A DNA stretch of 64,000 nucleotides from Flaccisagitta enflata (taxonomy: Eukaryota; Chaetognatha; Sagittoidea; Aphragmophora). Both the position numbers and the translations under genes were made by a program. The DNA lies in assembly GCA_965153355.1 (NCBI GenBank), contig OZ231126.1, positions 43,090,001 through 43,154,000 of the forward strand, read 5' to 3'. The notes beneath the pieces are model-generated. The model saw nothing but the letters and a program-made list of their open reading frames with translations. It did no database searches and was not told the DNA's origin. Of the stretch, positions 12,601-23,045 are shown piece after piece (position 1 is the first letter of the stretch; the number at the start of each line of letters is the position of its first letter).

Positions 12601-12880
12601 ATAATTTTAGAAATGTGACCGACCTACCGACCTACCAACGTACCAACCAACACGGCAAGGTGTAGAGTCGCGTGCACGCGACTAGAAATGTGATGGACGG
12701 ACGGACCGACTGACGGACCTACCGACCTACCGACCGACACGGCAAGGTGTAGAGTCGCGTGTCCGCAACTAAAAAATATGTTTTAGCGGTATTTTGAACT
12801 GAAATCATCAAGAAGATTTTGAAACCCAAGTATGTGGAATATTGTGGAATTTTGAAATCAGTAACAAAGAAGAGAAAATG

Positions 12881-13004
12881 AAAACAAGGTCATGTAGGCC
12901 AATGAGGTGCGCCGTGTGGATCGTCGGACGAATGCGTTACCAACAGACAGACAGACCGACCAACGGACACAGCCAGTTTTAAAGGTGCTTTGGCGCACCT
13001 AAAA
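12881..13004 (+). mobile_element. Family A (A3 subfamily) element, complete
   Basis: AAAACAAGGTCATGTAGGCC, subterminal GGTGCGCC, GACC tract, 3' end GGTGCTTTGGCGCACCTAAA. Confidence 0.8.
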
Positions 13005-13207
13005 AATAGATAATTGGTTGGTTGGTCGGTTGGTCAGTTGGTCGGTTGGCGGTCACGTAAATGTTTGAAACGCACAAATTCTTAGTCAGCGAGGCGCACT
13101 CATTTGCCATAGCTTGGCCTTATTAATCTAAACGTTGGAAGTCCTACTTTCTGTGAGTGGAAGGAAAAAAGACTATTAAGCGATATTTTCTAACAGCAAA
13201 GTAAAAA

Positions 13208-13713
13208 TAGTCGCAAAAGCGTTAGGTGGTCAGCGGCACCCGTGCCCTGCTTAGGTAAGTCATGATTAAATATGAGGGTGGGAGCAGGGCAACGGCCTTG
13301 AAAAGGTTGATGACCTATGCTTTCACACAGGGGAATTTTCTCCTTCTTCCCCTCCTTCTTCTGCTTCTCCTTCTCCTTCTCCTCTGTCCCCCCTCCCCCA
13401 ACCTCCAGGCCCATATCTTAGCCTCAAGGCCCATATCCCAGCCTCAAGGCCCAAATCCCAGTCTTTAGGCCCAAATCCCTCGAGGCTAGGATTGGGGCCT
13501 CAAAGATGGGATTTAGGCCTTAAGATGGGATTTGTGCCTTGAGTTTGGGATTTGGGCCTCAAGACTTGGATTTGGGCCTTGAGGCTAGGATATGGGCCTC
13601 AAGGCTGAGATATGGGCCTGGAGGTTAGGGGGGACGAAGAAGGAGGAGAAGAAGGAGAAAATTCCCCTGTGTGAAAGTATAGGTCATCCACTCCTTCGGA
13701 GCCGCTGCCCAAC
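13208..13713 (+). mobile_element. Family C foldback element
   Basis: Head TAGTCGCAAAAGCGTTAGGT, GGTCAGCGGCACCCGTGCCC. Left arm GATGACCTATGCTTTCACAC then GGGGAATTTTCTCC; right arm GGAGAAAATTCCCC, GTGTGAAAGTATAGGTCATC, CTTCGGAGCCGCTGCCCAA. The core is an array of GGCCCAAATCCCAGCCTCAA units, the second half of which is inverted. Confidence 0.8.
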
Positions 13714-13777
13714 AAGGGATAAACACAGGTATGTGAAATAATGCTAAATAGTTGGGGTGGGTCTGTTCACCCAGAAA

Positions 13778-14101
13778 CAATAATGAGGCAGTAAACACGG
13801 CAACCTTTGTAGTGTACAGATGGGCAGGGGTGGTGAAGCAAGAGGCTGGTGAGGCACTATGGCAACGGCAGCGACGAACTGACGACGGGAAGACGGATAG
13901 ACAAAAAGTGGCTTATAGTGTCGCATAGTACAGTTGAACCCCGCTCTAACGGATTTCAGGAGACCAACAGATTTGGTTATAGCCAATATAAAAGTTAAAA
14001 GAAAACTGATTGAAGAGACCAAAAATTATTGTCCGTTGTAGGCGGAATTCCATTAGAAGCGGGTCCGTTAGAGCGGGGTTTAACTGTACGCGACTTTAAA
14101 A
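13778..14101 (+). mobile_element. Family A element disrupted at its 3' hairpin by a MITE
   Basis: Diverged head (AGTAAACACGGCAACC, GATGGGCAGGGG), a GACGGGAAGACGGAT tract, then GTGTCGCATAG, interrupted by TACAG...CTGTA, resuming CGCGACTTTAAAA. Removing the MITE and one TA restores a GTCGCA...CGCGAC hairpin. Confidence 0.7.
13929..14088. mobile_element. Family D pogo-like MITE (160 bp)
   Basis: TACAGTTGAACCCCGCTCTA ... AGAGCGGGGTTTAACTGTA, near-perfect ends, TA on both sides. Confidence 0.88.
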
Positions 14102-14331
14102 AAAGGAATGCTCATTTTATCACCCAGGGACCAACATTTAGACCGGCCGGTCTACTCCAGACCGAAGATTTATTCGTGCTCACATTAGGCTATGAAGGTA
14201 AAGTAATAAATAGGTATTCGGGCGCCTCTGACAAGAGAGTTTGGAAACTTGAAATGAGGAGATATAAACACATTTGGAAAAATGTGGAAATGGGAATATG
14301 TTACAACAAAAACGTGAGAGCGGAATACGAA

Positions 14332-14341
<10 letters not shown>

Positions 14342-14394
<53 letters not shown>
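14342..14394. repeat. (GA)n microsatellite
   Basis: Uninterrupted GA dinucleotides. Confidence 0.97.
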
Positions 14395-14402
<8 letters not shown>

Positions 14403-14456
14403 CCATCCAAAGTTCGCACATGATCTGCGGTACCCGATGTCTGGATTGAGAGCAGG

Positions 14457-14888
14457 CTATCGGCAGAGACACTGTAGAACACAGGCGTGAATTTCCAGAC
14501 GTCCAGACGGGGGTTTATTTCAGGCCTCAGATGACTGGATTAGAGGATTAAACGAGTAATTTGAGGCCTGGAGAACTGATTTGAGGTCCTTAGCGCAGAT
14601 TTGAGGTCTGGAGGGCAGGCATGAGCACTGGAGGGTAGAGGGTAGACTTTAGGCGCAGAGGGCTGATTTGAGGCCTGGAGGGCTGATATGAGGTTTAAAG
14701 CGCTAAATTTAGGCTTTGGGAGGCCTATATTAGGGCTTGAAGGGCAAAAGTCAGGCCTGAATGTTGATTTGGGGTTATCTGAGTGGGGGGACAGACAAAC
14801 GGATGGACAAATGGAAGGACAGATTTATGTCCCGAAATTCACCCCTATGTCTTACAGGACATCGGCCCTTTAGGGCCGCTGCCCAAAG
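14457..14888 (+). mobile_element. Family B element, left end truncated
   Basis: CTGTAGAACACAGGCGTGAA at the left; GATTTGAGGCCTGGAGGGCT tandem units; G-run and GACA/GGAC tract; right arm CTTACAGGACATCGGCCCTT and GGGCCGCTGCCCAA. Confidence 0.7.
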
Positions 14889-15070
14889 AGGACAAAAGGG
14901 CAAAAGAAAGGATATTAAGAACCCAGTTCTTATCAATGTAGCAAATGGAATCGCTAACAAACAACCGAGCACCGTATCAGACGCGCGCAAATACAAACAC
15001 ACACTTCCACCACCTGATACAAACTAGAAAGAACATTGAGAGAAAGAGGTAAGTTAGGTAACGATAACAA

Positions 15071-15074
<4 letters not shown>

Positions 15075-15122
<48 letters not shown>
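15075..15122. repeat. (GA)n microsatellite
   Basis: Uninterrupted GA dinucleotides. Confidence 0.97.
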
Positions 15123-15126
<4 letters not shown>

Positions 15127-15768
15127 TGTGAAGAAGATAAAGGAGAGCCATGAAGAAGAAAAATAGGACATGTGAGGCGATGAGTTCAAAGTTCGAAAGA
15201 AATGTGAGAGAAGTATATAAAGAAAACAAGGCCAACACCTATAAGTCGCGGAGATATTCCGTGGCGTTCTACTATAGCGTATCAAACCGCCAAAAATTGT
15301 TTCAAAAATACAAAAAAATGGATTATTGTGACAAAAATTATGAATTTTTGTCACAAAAATGCTGGAAAAGGCCGTTTTGAAACAGGCGTTCTTTTGCAGT
15401 TTCAAAACGATCTTATATTGTCGTTTCAAAACCACAAGTATGCGCAACTTTTGAAACGAATATTGCGGCATAGTTGACGTATCAAAACTTAGCAATTCTA
15501 AAGTTCTAAAAACATGAGATTTTTGCGTTTCAAAACGCTTGAAAACAGCGCTAAAGTAACAGCCAGCAAGGGAAAAAACCTGTTCATCTTTGTAATCTTA
15601 TCACCTTTTTTACCGTTTTGAAAACGCAAAAAATTGAAGTATTGAAACTAAGAAAAAATGTGTTTAAAAATTGAAATATGGTTATATGCCAGCTGACTTT
15701 ACCCAAACTGACTGGCTTATACGCACGCCACTCTTGGTTTTCCATAACACTGAAACTGAAAGACATCC

Positions 15769-15990
15769 TTTTGGGCAGCAGCTCCGAAGGGGTTGATGAC
15801 CTATGCTTTTACACATGGGGAGTTTTCTCCTCAAATTACAGTCTTGAGGCCCAAATTTTAGCCTGAAGGCCCAAATCCTTGCCTGGAGGCCCAGATCCCC
15901 ACCTTGATTGAAGCCCAAATCTTAGCCTCGAGGTCCCAATCCCACCCAAGAGAACACGATCCCAACCTCAAAACTCTGAAAGAGGCTTAG
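15769..15990 (+). mobile_element. Family C left half
   Basis: TGGGCAGCAGCTCCGAAGGG, TTGATGACCTATGCTTTTAC, GGGGAGTTTTCTCCTC, then GGCCCAAATCTTAGCCTGAA-type units; no right arm. Confidence 0.65.
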
Positions 15991-16116
15991 TCTGTCTGTC
16001 CTCCATCGGTTTATCCATTATGCTTGAGTTATAAGTGCAAAAATGCACATTCTTAAATGAAATTGCAGTTGTGATAATCTCTTTGTGTGTTTGTGCCAAA
16101 AAGGTTACTTTTTACA

Positions 16117-16262
16117 GTTTTGAAACTGCAAAATATTGAAGTTTTGAAACTGCAAAAAAATGAAGTTTTGAAACTGCAAAAAAATGAAGTTTCAAAACTG
16201 CAAAAAAATGAAGTTTTGAAACTGCAAAAAATTGAAGTTCTGAAACCGCAAGAAAATGAAGC
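16117..16262. repeat. 24-bp minisatellite
   Basis: About six units of TTTTGAAACTGCAAAAAAAT plus GAAG. Confidence 0.9.
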
Positions 16263-16619
16263 AAAGAAACGGCTATTTCATATTTCATAATTTCATTGCC
16301 ACTTTTTCCCAGTCCCAAAACAGTAAAAACTAGCTGGCTTGAGGTGAGAAAAAAATGATATTTTAGACATGTTCTGAAAAGACCTTTTTATGCATTTTTG
16401 ATACACCCAAAAAAAGCAGTTTTAAAACGGCAAGTATGCCTGCGTTTTGAAACCCCAGATAACTGCCACTAAAGGACATTGTTGTATGCATAAATGGTTT
16501 TTTGGTCGTTCTGAAACTGTTGCATACTAGAAGTTTTGAGACGTCGTTCCCCTATTTGGGACAAAAACGCAATAAGAACGCCGACGAAATACCTGAAGTC
16601 GCGTGCGAGACTCACTTAA

Positions 16620-17535
16620 TTACATAATCGCCTAATTATTTGAGTACGTTATTTGCTGTAATGACGATAATGACTATAATTTCCTATTGACCTATAAATG
16701 CCTATAATGACCTATAATTACCTAACTTTACCCAAATTAAATAATGACCTATAAGTACTTATAAAGACTAATGATTACCTATACTTACATATGGACCAAT
16801 AATTACCTATAATGATGTATGATTACCCATAATTACCCATAATTACCTTGCATAATGACCTATAATTACCTATAATTACCTATGATTAGCTATAATTACC
16901 TATAATTGCATAATGACCTATAATTACCTATAATTACCTATGACTAGCTATAATTACCTATGATTAAATAATGACCTATAATTACCTATAATTGTCTATT
17001 GACGTATAACTACCTATAATGACCTATAATTACCTTTAATGACCTTTGATTACCTGAATTTACCCATAATTTCATAATAACCTACAATTACCTATAAATA
17101 CCTATAATTACCTATGATGACCTATAGTTACCTAAAATTACATAATGACCTATAATTACCTATAATGATCTATAATTACCTTTAATCACCTATAATTATC
17201 TATAATTACATAATGACCTATTATTACCAATAATGACCAATAATTGCTTAATGACCTATTATGACCTATAATGACCTATAAGTACATAATGACCTATAAT
17301 TACCTATAATTACCTATAATGACTTTTAACTAACTATAATTACCTATGATTACATACTGACCTATAATTACCAATAATGACCTATGATTACCTATAATTA
17401 TATAATGACCTATAATCACCTTTAATGGCCTATGATTACCTTTAATGACCTATGATTACCTATAATTGCATAATGACCAATAATTACCTATGATTACCCA
17501 AAATTGCATAATTACCTATAATTACCTATAATCAT
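16620..17535. repeat. 10-bp minisatellite (CCTATAATTA / CCTATAATGA)
   Basis: About 900 bp of decamers with TTACC and GACC alternatives and occasional ATAATG joints. Confidence 0.92.
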
Positions 17536-17539
17536 ATAA

Positions 17540-18015
17540 ATAAAAAGTGAAATGACTATATTGACTAAAATGATTAAAATGACTTAGGACTTAGGGCTTA
17601 GAATGACTAAAAATGACTTAAAATGACTTAAAATGACTTAAAATGATTTAAAATGACTTATAATGACTTATAATGACTTATAATGACTTATAATGACATT
17701 AAATGACTTAAAATGACTTAAAATGACTTAAAACGATGAAAAGGATTATATTGACTAAAATGACAATAATGACTTAAAATGACTTAAAATGCCTTGAAAT
17801 CACTTGAAATGACTTATAATCACTTGAAATGACTTAGAATAACTTAAAATGACTTAGAATGACTTAAAATGATGAAAAGGACTATATTGACTAAAATGAC
17901 AATAATGACTTAAATTGACTTAAAATGACTTAAAATGACTTAGAATGACTTAGAATGACTTAGAATGACTTAGAATGACTTAGAATGACTTAGAATGACT
18001 AAAAATGACTTAAAG
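17540..18015. repeat. 10-bp minisatellite (AATGACTTAA / AATGACTTAG)
   Basis: Decamer array directly following the CCTATAATTA array; a GATGAAAAGGA(C/T)TATATTGAC block recurs twice. Confidence 0.92.
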
Positions 18016-18110
18016 AAATAAAATTGATAAAAAAAGTAAAGTGTGACAGACCAACCGACAGACCGACAGACCGACGGACAAAGCGGGTTGTAGAGTCGCG
18101 TGCACGCGAG

Positions 18111-18134
18111 AGAGAGAGAGAGAGAGAGAGAGAA
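18111..18134. repeat. (GA)n microsatellite at a family A 3' end
   Basis: Begins within the hairpin end CGCGAGAGAG, replacing CGCGACTAAAA. Confidence 0.85.
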
Positions 18135-18304
18135 ATACAGTAAGTTAGGAGCAATGAGGTCCTCAAAACGAGGGTCACTTTCTTCTTCACTGTTTTGATG
18201 AAGTAGTGTAGATTATAGGTCTTTTTTTAAAGCTGTTGGGCGAGAGCTTTGAGTGAATTTAGTTTTATACCATTAGCTGTAACTTTTGACTAGGGAAAAA
18301 AGTA

Positions 18305-18385
18305 AGTGTCCAACACCTCTTTGGATTCTAACCTGTGACTCTGAATGGGAAAGTTGTTTTACATAAGTTTAGCACTCTACCAAAA
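18305..18385 (-). other. Degenerate tRNA-like sequence
   Basis: The minus strand has TGGTAGAGTGCTAAACTTAT (A-box-like) and CACAGGTTAGAATCC (B-box-like, GGTTAGAATCC against GGTTCGAATCC) at tRNA-like spacing. The acceptor stem is not intact, so this is a tRNA pseudogene or tRNA-derived SINE head at best. Confidence 0.35.
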
Positions 18386-18645
18386 AAAGTTATTGCGCCA
18401 AATACAGTAAAAGGGAATTAATTCAAGATTTAATTCAAGAGGGAGTTAATTCAATGATTGTCAGTTTTGTTTTTACCATCAGCTTTCAAAAAAAATATGA
18501 GGTTTTTCATTCAATCAGTGAAACTGTAGAGGGCCCCCTTTGTACTGGCCATATAGCTCCTAATGTGCTGTACTCAGACTGAACGACACAAGCAGACAGA
18601 CCGGCAAACAGATAAAAAGAAAGAAAAACAGAAAGACAATAAATA

Positions 18646-18650
<5 letters not shown>

Positions 18651-18735
<85 letters not shown>
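18651..18735. repeat. (GACA)n microsatellite
   Basis: Perfect tetramers. Confidence 0.97.
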
Positions 18736-18736
<1 letters not shown>

Positions 18737-19034
18737 GCAGAATTCGTCCGCCGCAAGGAAGCAAAGAGCGCGAGGTAGATAATAAAGAAAACGGTGAAGG
18801 TAAAATAACGTCATAATCGTCTATTTCTCAGAGGCCCATTGCCTTCAAAGATGGTGAGATGGCACCACTGAGCAAGAGAGAGAGAGAGAAACTTTCCAGC
18901 CTCGTGCTCGGGACTTTTTCCCGGGGCTAAAAAAAAGTTTGTAGTCCTGTTCAAATGATGGATGAATAGGAAAGGGGAGAAAAAACAGCGAGTAGTAAGT
19001 AAGGTAGAGCTGGTGTAAGCTGGTGGTTTTGATA

Positions 19035-19122
19035 TGCAGTGGAACCCCGCAATAACGGATTTCAAGGGACTAGTTGTTTTTTTCCGGTTGTGCCGAATTC
19101 CGCTGTTGTCAATTTGACTATT
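19035..19122. mobile_element. Family D end fragment
   Basis: GCAGTGGAACCCCGCAATAA then GGATTTCAAGGGACTAG resembles the family D left end; the internal CCGAATTCCGCTGTTGTC suggests a strongly shortened copy. Confidence 0.5.
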
Positions 19123-19369
19123 CTTGATCATGATTTAGCAAAAAATAACAAAAGCTTTGACGCAGCAAGACAGAACACGCCTTGTAACAAAAAGATAACG
19201 TGAAAAGCGATAATGAAAATAAAAAGGTACTGATAAGTATTGGGTAAAAAGAATGTCACAATGACAGACTGGCAGACAGACAGACAGGAAGAAAGGCAAT
19301 TAGGAAGACAGGAAGATTGACATTTGAACGAATCCCAATAGACAGAAAGAGATAATCAGACCAAAAGAG

Positions 19370-19531
19370 AAACACGGCCTGATACACGGCAATCCAGTCG
19401 CGGACGGTTGGGCAGGAGCAGTAATGCAAAAACCGCTCGGAATTCAAAAATGTGACGGACGGACCGACATACCGACCTACCAACCGACCGACCGACACGG
19501 CAAGGTGTAGAGTCGCGTGTCCGCGACTAAA
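19370..19531 (+). mobile_element. Family A element, complete
   Basis: ACACGGCCTGATACACGGCA, AGTCGCGGACGGTTGGGCAG, AATTCAAAAATGTGACGG, GACC tract, AGTCGCGTGTCCGCGACTAA. Confidence 0.9.
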
Positions 19532-19593
19532 TAGAAAAAAAAAAACAAAAAAGAGAAAAAGGAAAAATCGAGAGACAGACAAACTAAGAAATA

Positions 19594-19700
19594 AACAAGT
19601 TCGCGAATGGTTGGGCAGGGGCTGCTTGCAATTCAAAAATATTTGTGCCGGACCGACAGATCAACTGCAAGGTGTAGAGTCGCGTGTCCGCGTCTAAAAA
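19594..19700 (+). mobile_element. Family A element, 5' shortened
   Basis: AACAAGTTCGCGAATGGTTG joins the head directly to the subterminal motif; 3' end AGTCGCGTGTCCGCGTCTAA. Confidence 0.75.
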
Positions 19701-19860
19701 GAAGCGATAAACCTCGCTTATGTTACAAAACATACAAAGTGTGCGTGCCTTGAAGTCGACAAATGTCTGCACGCGGGTTTCCTCTTCATAAAAAATGAGT
19801 ATCTTCACTTTTTGGAGATGAAAAAAATGAATCTAATCCAATATTGAAGATATCATGAGC

Positions 19861-20023
19861 TTTTTAGTCGCGGACACGCGACTCTACACCTTGCCGTGTC
19901 GGTCGGTAGGTCGGTAGGTCCGTCCGTCGGTCCGTCCGTCACATTTTTGAATTCCGAGCGGGTTTTGCATTACTGCTCCTGCCCAACCGTCCGCGACTGG
20001 ATTGCCGTGTATCCGGCCTTGTT
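19861..20023 (-). mobile_element. Family A element, complete
   Basis: Reverse complement of the standard copy: plus strand begins TTTTTAGTCGCGGACACGCG and ends CCGTGTATCCGGCCTTGTT; near-identical to 19370-19531 and 45623-45773. Confidence 0.92.
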
Positions 20024-20349
20024 GTAATCTTAACAGATAATCCAAAAAATTCATTGATTTTTCTTGAAATTTGGAATTTTTCATAGATATGTCCATTTAG
20101 GTCGCCTTTTTTCACTTGAAATTGCCATAAACCCTGTCATGTGGACCGGTAATATATACTCAAATGCTACCATGACCATTCTACTTAGTTTGAGCCATAT
20201 AGCAGGGATGAAAATTTTCACCCAAATACCCAAGGAGCCATCTTGCGCAATCCGTGGCCCTTGGTGCAGAGGCTAGAATTCAGGCAACAGATGGCCGATT
20301 TCTGGTCTGAATGGGTTGATTTCAGGTTGATTCCGGCCTGAAAGACAAG

Positions 20350-20496
20350 AACAAGGCCGTATACACTCCCCCTCAGTCGCGGACGGGTGGGCAGGAGCGA
20401 AATAGCGAAAAAACGCTAAAATTTTGTTTTGGTTACCGACGGACAGACCGAACGAAGGACACAGCAAGGCCTAAAGTCGCGAGTCCGCGACTAAAA
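20350..20496 (+). mobile_element. Family A element, complete
   Basis: AACAAGGCCGTATACACTCC, AGTCGCGGACGGGTGGGCAG, AAAAAACGCTAAAATTTTGT, 3' AGTCGCGAGTCCGCGACTAA. Confidence 0.88.
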
Positions 20497-20557
20497 ATCG
20501 CACCATAAAAATTACCTTTACGTACATCTTCATCCGAGTAAGGAAGTAGATCTAGTA

Positions 20558-20620
20558 AAACAAGGCCGGATACATGGCCACCCCAGTAGCGTGCGGGTGG
20601 GCAGGGGCGATAAGCGGTTT
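20558..20620 (+). mobile_element. Family A 5' end only
   Basis: AAACAAGGCCGGATACATGG, AGTAGCGTGCGGGTGGGCAG; no 3' hairpin follows. Confidence 0.7.
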
Positions 20621-20963
20621 TACTCTAAGCTCTGGATAGGAGTTGTCTTTGGCATAGTCTAAAGAGGTCAAACTGCACTGTTTGAGAAGTGGAAATGGCG
20701 ATAGGGAACTCGCTCTCATCGTTCAGCCACACATAGGAGAATTCTCAGAACACTCGTTGCTTAGGTGAAGCTTATATTGTCTTAGTGATTGAAAACTAGA
20801 AAAGTCTGTCACTCCTTAGGCTGAGAAGAGAAAAAAATACTCTACTGGAATCCTTATTAGATAACCTATTCAGACAATTATTTTGACCAGTCAAAGCAGG
20901 AAAAGAAATTAATCAAAGGTAAATAAAACAATTAAAAGAGTGAGGTTCATTGTTTCAGATGAT

Positions 20964-23003
20964 TCATGCGGCAAAGTCAAAGATGGCGTAGCGATCGGGA
21001 TGTCGCTGAAAGTTTTCATCGACAAAACCTCCAATGCATACCACCGAAATTCCGTCATCAATACGCTTCAACGTGAATGCCTGATGTTGTTTCAGCCCTC
21101 CTCTTTTCCCGCCAAATTCATGCGAAAGCGATGGCAGCTCTTTCCATTCAGACTTATCAACGTCAAAGATCGAGGCCTGGTTTGAGACTCCTTTAGTGTC
21201 GATGCCTTGGTCCCCGCCAACTAGGAACAGCTGAGATAAAGAGACTCGCGTGAGCGAGTGATAGTGTAAACCATTTATGATCCCCGAGTTTTCGATCCTG
21301 GTCCACTCCATGATTTTCATATCAATCATGAAAAAGTCGATCAAGCTCCTACCATCGCATAAACCACCGTGGATGAAAACGCGATGATCGAGTTGAGCGA
21401 CAGCAAAACTGGAACGTGGCGTCGGTTTCCTTCCGGTGGTTTGGAGACGTCTGAAGGTGCTGGCGCGAGGATCAAATTGGTAGAATTCGTTGGTATAGTA
21501 GACACAGTTTTTCACCGAATTGAAAAACTCGTCTTGTCTCGACCCGTCCGTTTGTCTGAGGTTACCGCCAAAAAAGAAGATTTTGCCGTCGTAAGACCAG
21601 CCGCCATGATTCCGTCGCTCGAAAGGAATGTCACCGTTGGGATAGAGACGCGTGAATTTCCCGTCGACTGTTAGAGAGGAAATGTCTTTGACCCAACTAT
21701 GATTGTTGCCGTCTTCCCCTCCAAAGATGTAAAGTGTGTCAACCTGGATTGCGGAAGCCGCAAATATAGATCCAGGATGAACCTCACCAGTTGCGGGAAT
21801 CCGTTGCCATACTGCTCTGTCTCCAAGTTTGAGTGGAGGCGAGAATAAGTAAAGGAAGCCGGTAGGAGTGACGAGATAGCGTCCATCTTTTTGTACCTGA
21901 AAGTTTCAATAGCAGCCCAAAGGCAGTAAGTGGTCAGCGGTACCAGTGCCCTGCTTGGGAAATGTTTGATTTAGTTTGAGGGGGAGCAGGGCAGCGGCCC
22001 CAGAGGGTACGAAGTTCTGTAGAATACAGGGGGAATCTGTCCGTCCATCCATCCATCCGTTTGTCCCCCCTACCTCATCCTCAGGGCTTTGTCTCCGTTG
22101 AGGCCTATTCTGACCCAAATTCTGCCAAATAGCTCAAATCTAAGCAAAATGGCCCAAGCCTGGTCAGAATTTAGGCATCAGAGGCCACAATATAAGTCAG
22201 ATAAGGGGTCAAAATAGTGGACCTCAGGCTTGAATTTGGGTTTTCTAGCCAGATTTTGGCCATTTTGCTTGGATTTGAGCCATTATGTTTAGATCTGGGC
22301 CATTTTGCTTAGATTTGGGCCATTTTGCTTAGATTTGGGCCATAGTGCTTGGATTTGGGCCACTTGGCAGAATTTGGGTCAGAATAGGCTCCAAAGGAGA
22401 CAAAGCTCTGAGGATGGGGCGGGGGGGGGGAGGAGACGGATGTATGGACAGACAGACGTACATATGGACGGACAGATTCTCCCTATGTTCTACAGGACTT
22501 CGTCCCCTTCGGGGCCGCTGCCCAAAAATGGCGCCGTCTTGGATACATGATAATATCAGGATTATCGCCTTATCACGATCAGCCCAATTACTTTTTTCCT
22601 CAAGACCTCGACATTTTTTAACGCACGTACGCGACTCTGGATGTTACTAGGAAAGATGGTAACACAACCGAACCCCCAACCCATTAAAGGATGAGAGCCT
22701 TTGAAGCTCTCTATGGTGTTTAATCCGAACCCACCACAACTATCCTTCAATTTTCCTTAAAGAAAATTACACTGAGAATTATCAAAGGATCCTACAAAAA
22801 TTATGTCACATTTAAAACAGCATTGCCCTCAGTCCACAGTATATTTGTACCTGACCACCGCCCCAGAGGACGAGTCGATTGCCAATGACTCCGCCGACGA
22901 AACCACTTCCGACTGGAAAGCTATGACATGCGCTATACCAGTTATCCGCTAGTCTCGGCCGTAAATTGAAGAGTTGCTGACGTGGCGGGGCTGATTTGCC
23001 TAG

Positions 23004-23045
<42 letters not shown>

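Larger units (their letters stand above)
10136..12776 (+). mobile_element. Giant family A element filled with minisatellites and a MITE
   Basis: The 5' end at 10136 (AAACAAGGCCGGATACACGG, AGTCGCGGACAGTTGGGCAG) is followed by about 2.4 kb of tandem arrays and one TA-flanked MITE. Two successive 3' ends follow: GAGTCGCGTGCACGCGACTA at 12685 and GAGTCGCGTGTCCGCAACTA at 12772, each preceded by an ACCGACCTACC tract. Treating this as one element is inferred from the order of the ends; the 5' motif (GGAC) matches the second 3' end (GTCC). Confidence 0.6.
15222..18112 (+). mobile_element. Possible 2.9-kb family A element carrying 10-bp arrays
   Basis: 5' end AAAACAAGGCCAACACCTAT with AGTCGCGG (the same head as 60504). 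3' end TAAAGTGTGACAGACCAACC, GACCGACAGACC, GTAGAGTCGCGTGCACGCGA, cut by a GA repeat. In between lie GTTTCAAAACG-rich sequence, a family C half, a 24-bp array and two decamer arrays. Another GAAGTCGCGTGCGAGACTCA block at about 16596 leaves room for two elements instead of one. Confidence 0.4.

Noticed and set aside
20940-21674. Plus-strand frames across the kelch exon
   Set aside because: Antisense shadows of the well-supported minus-strand coding exon.
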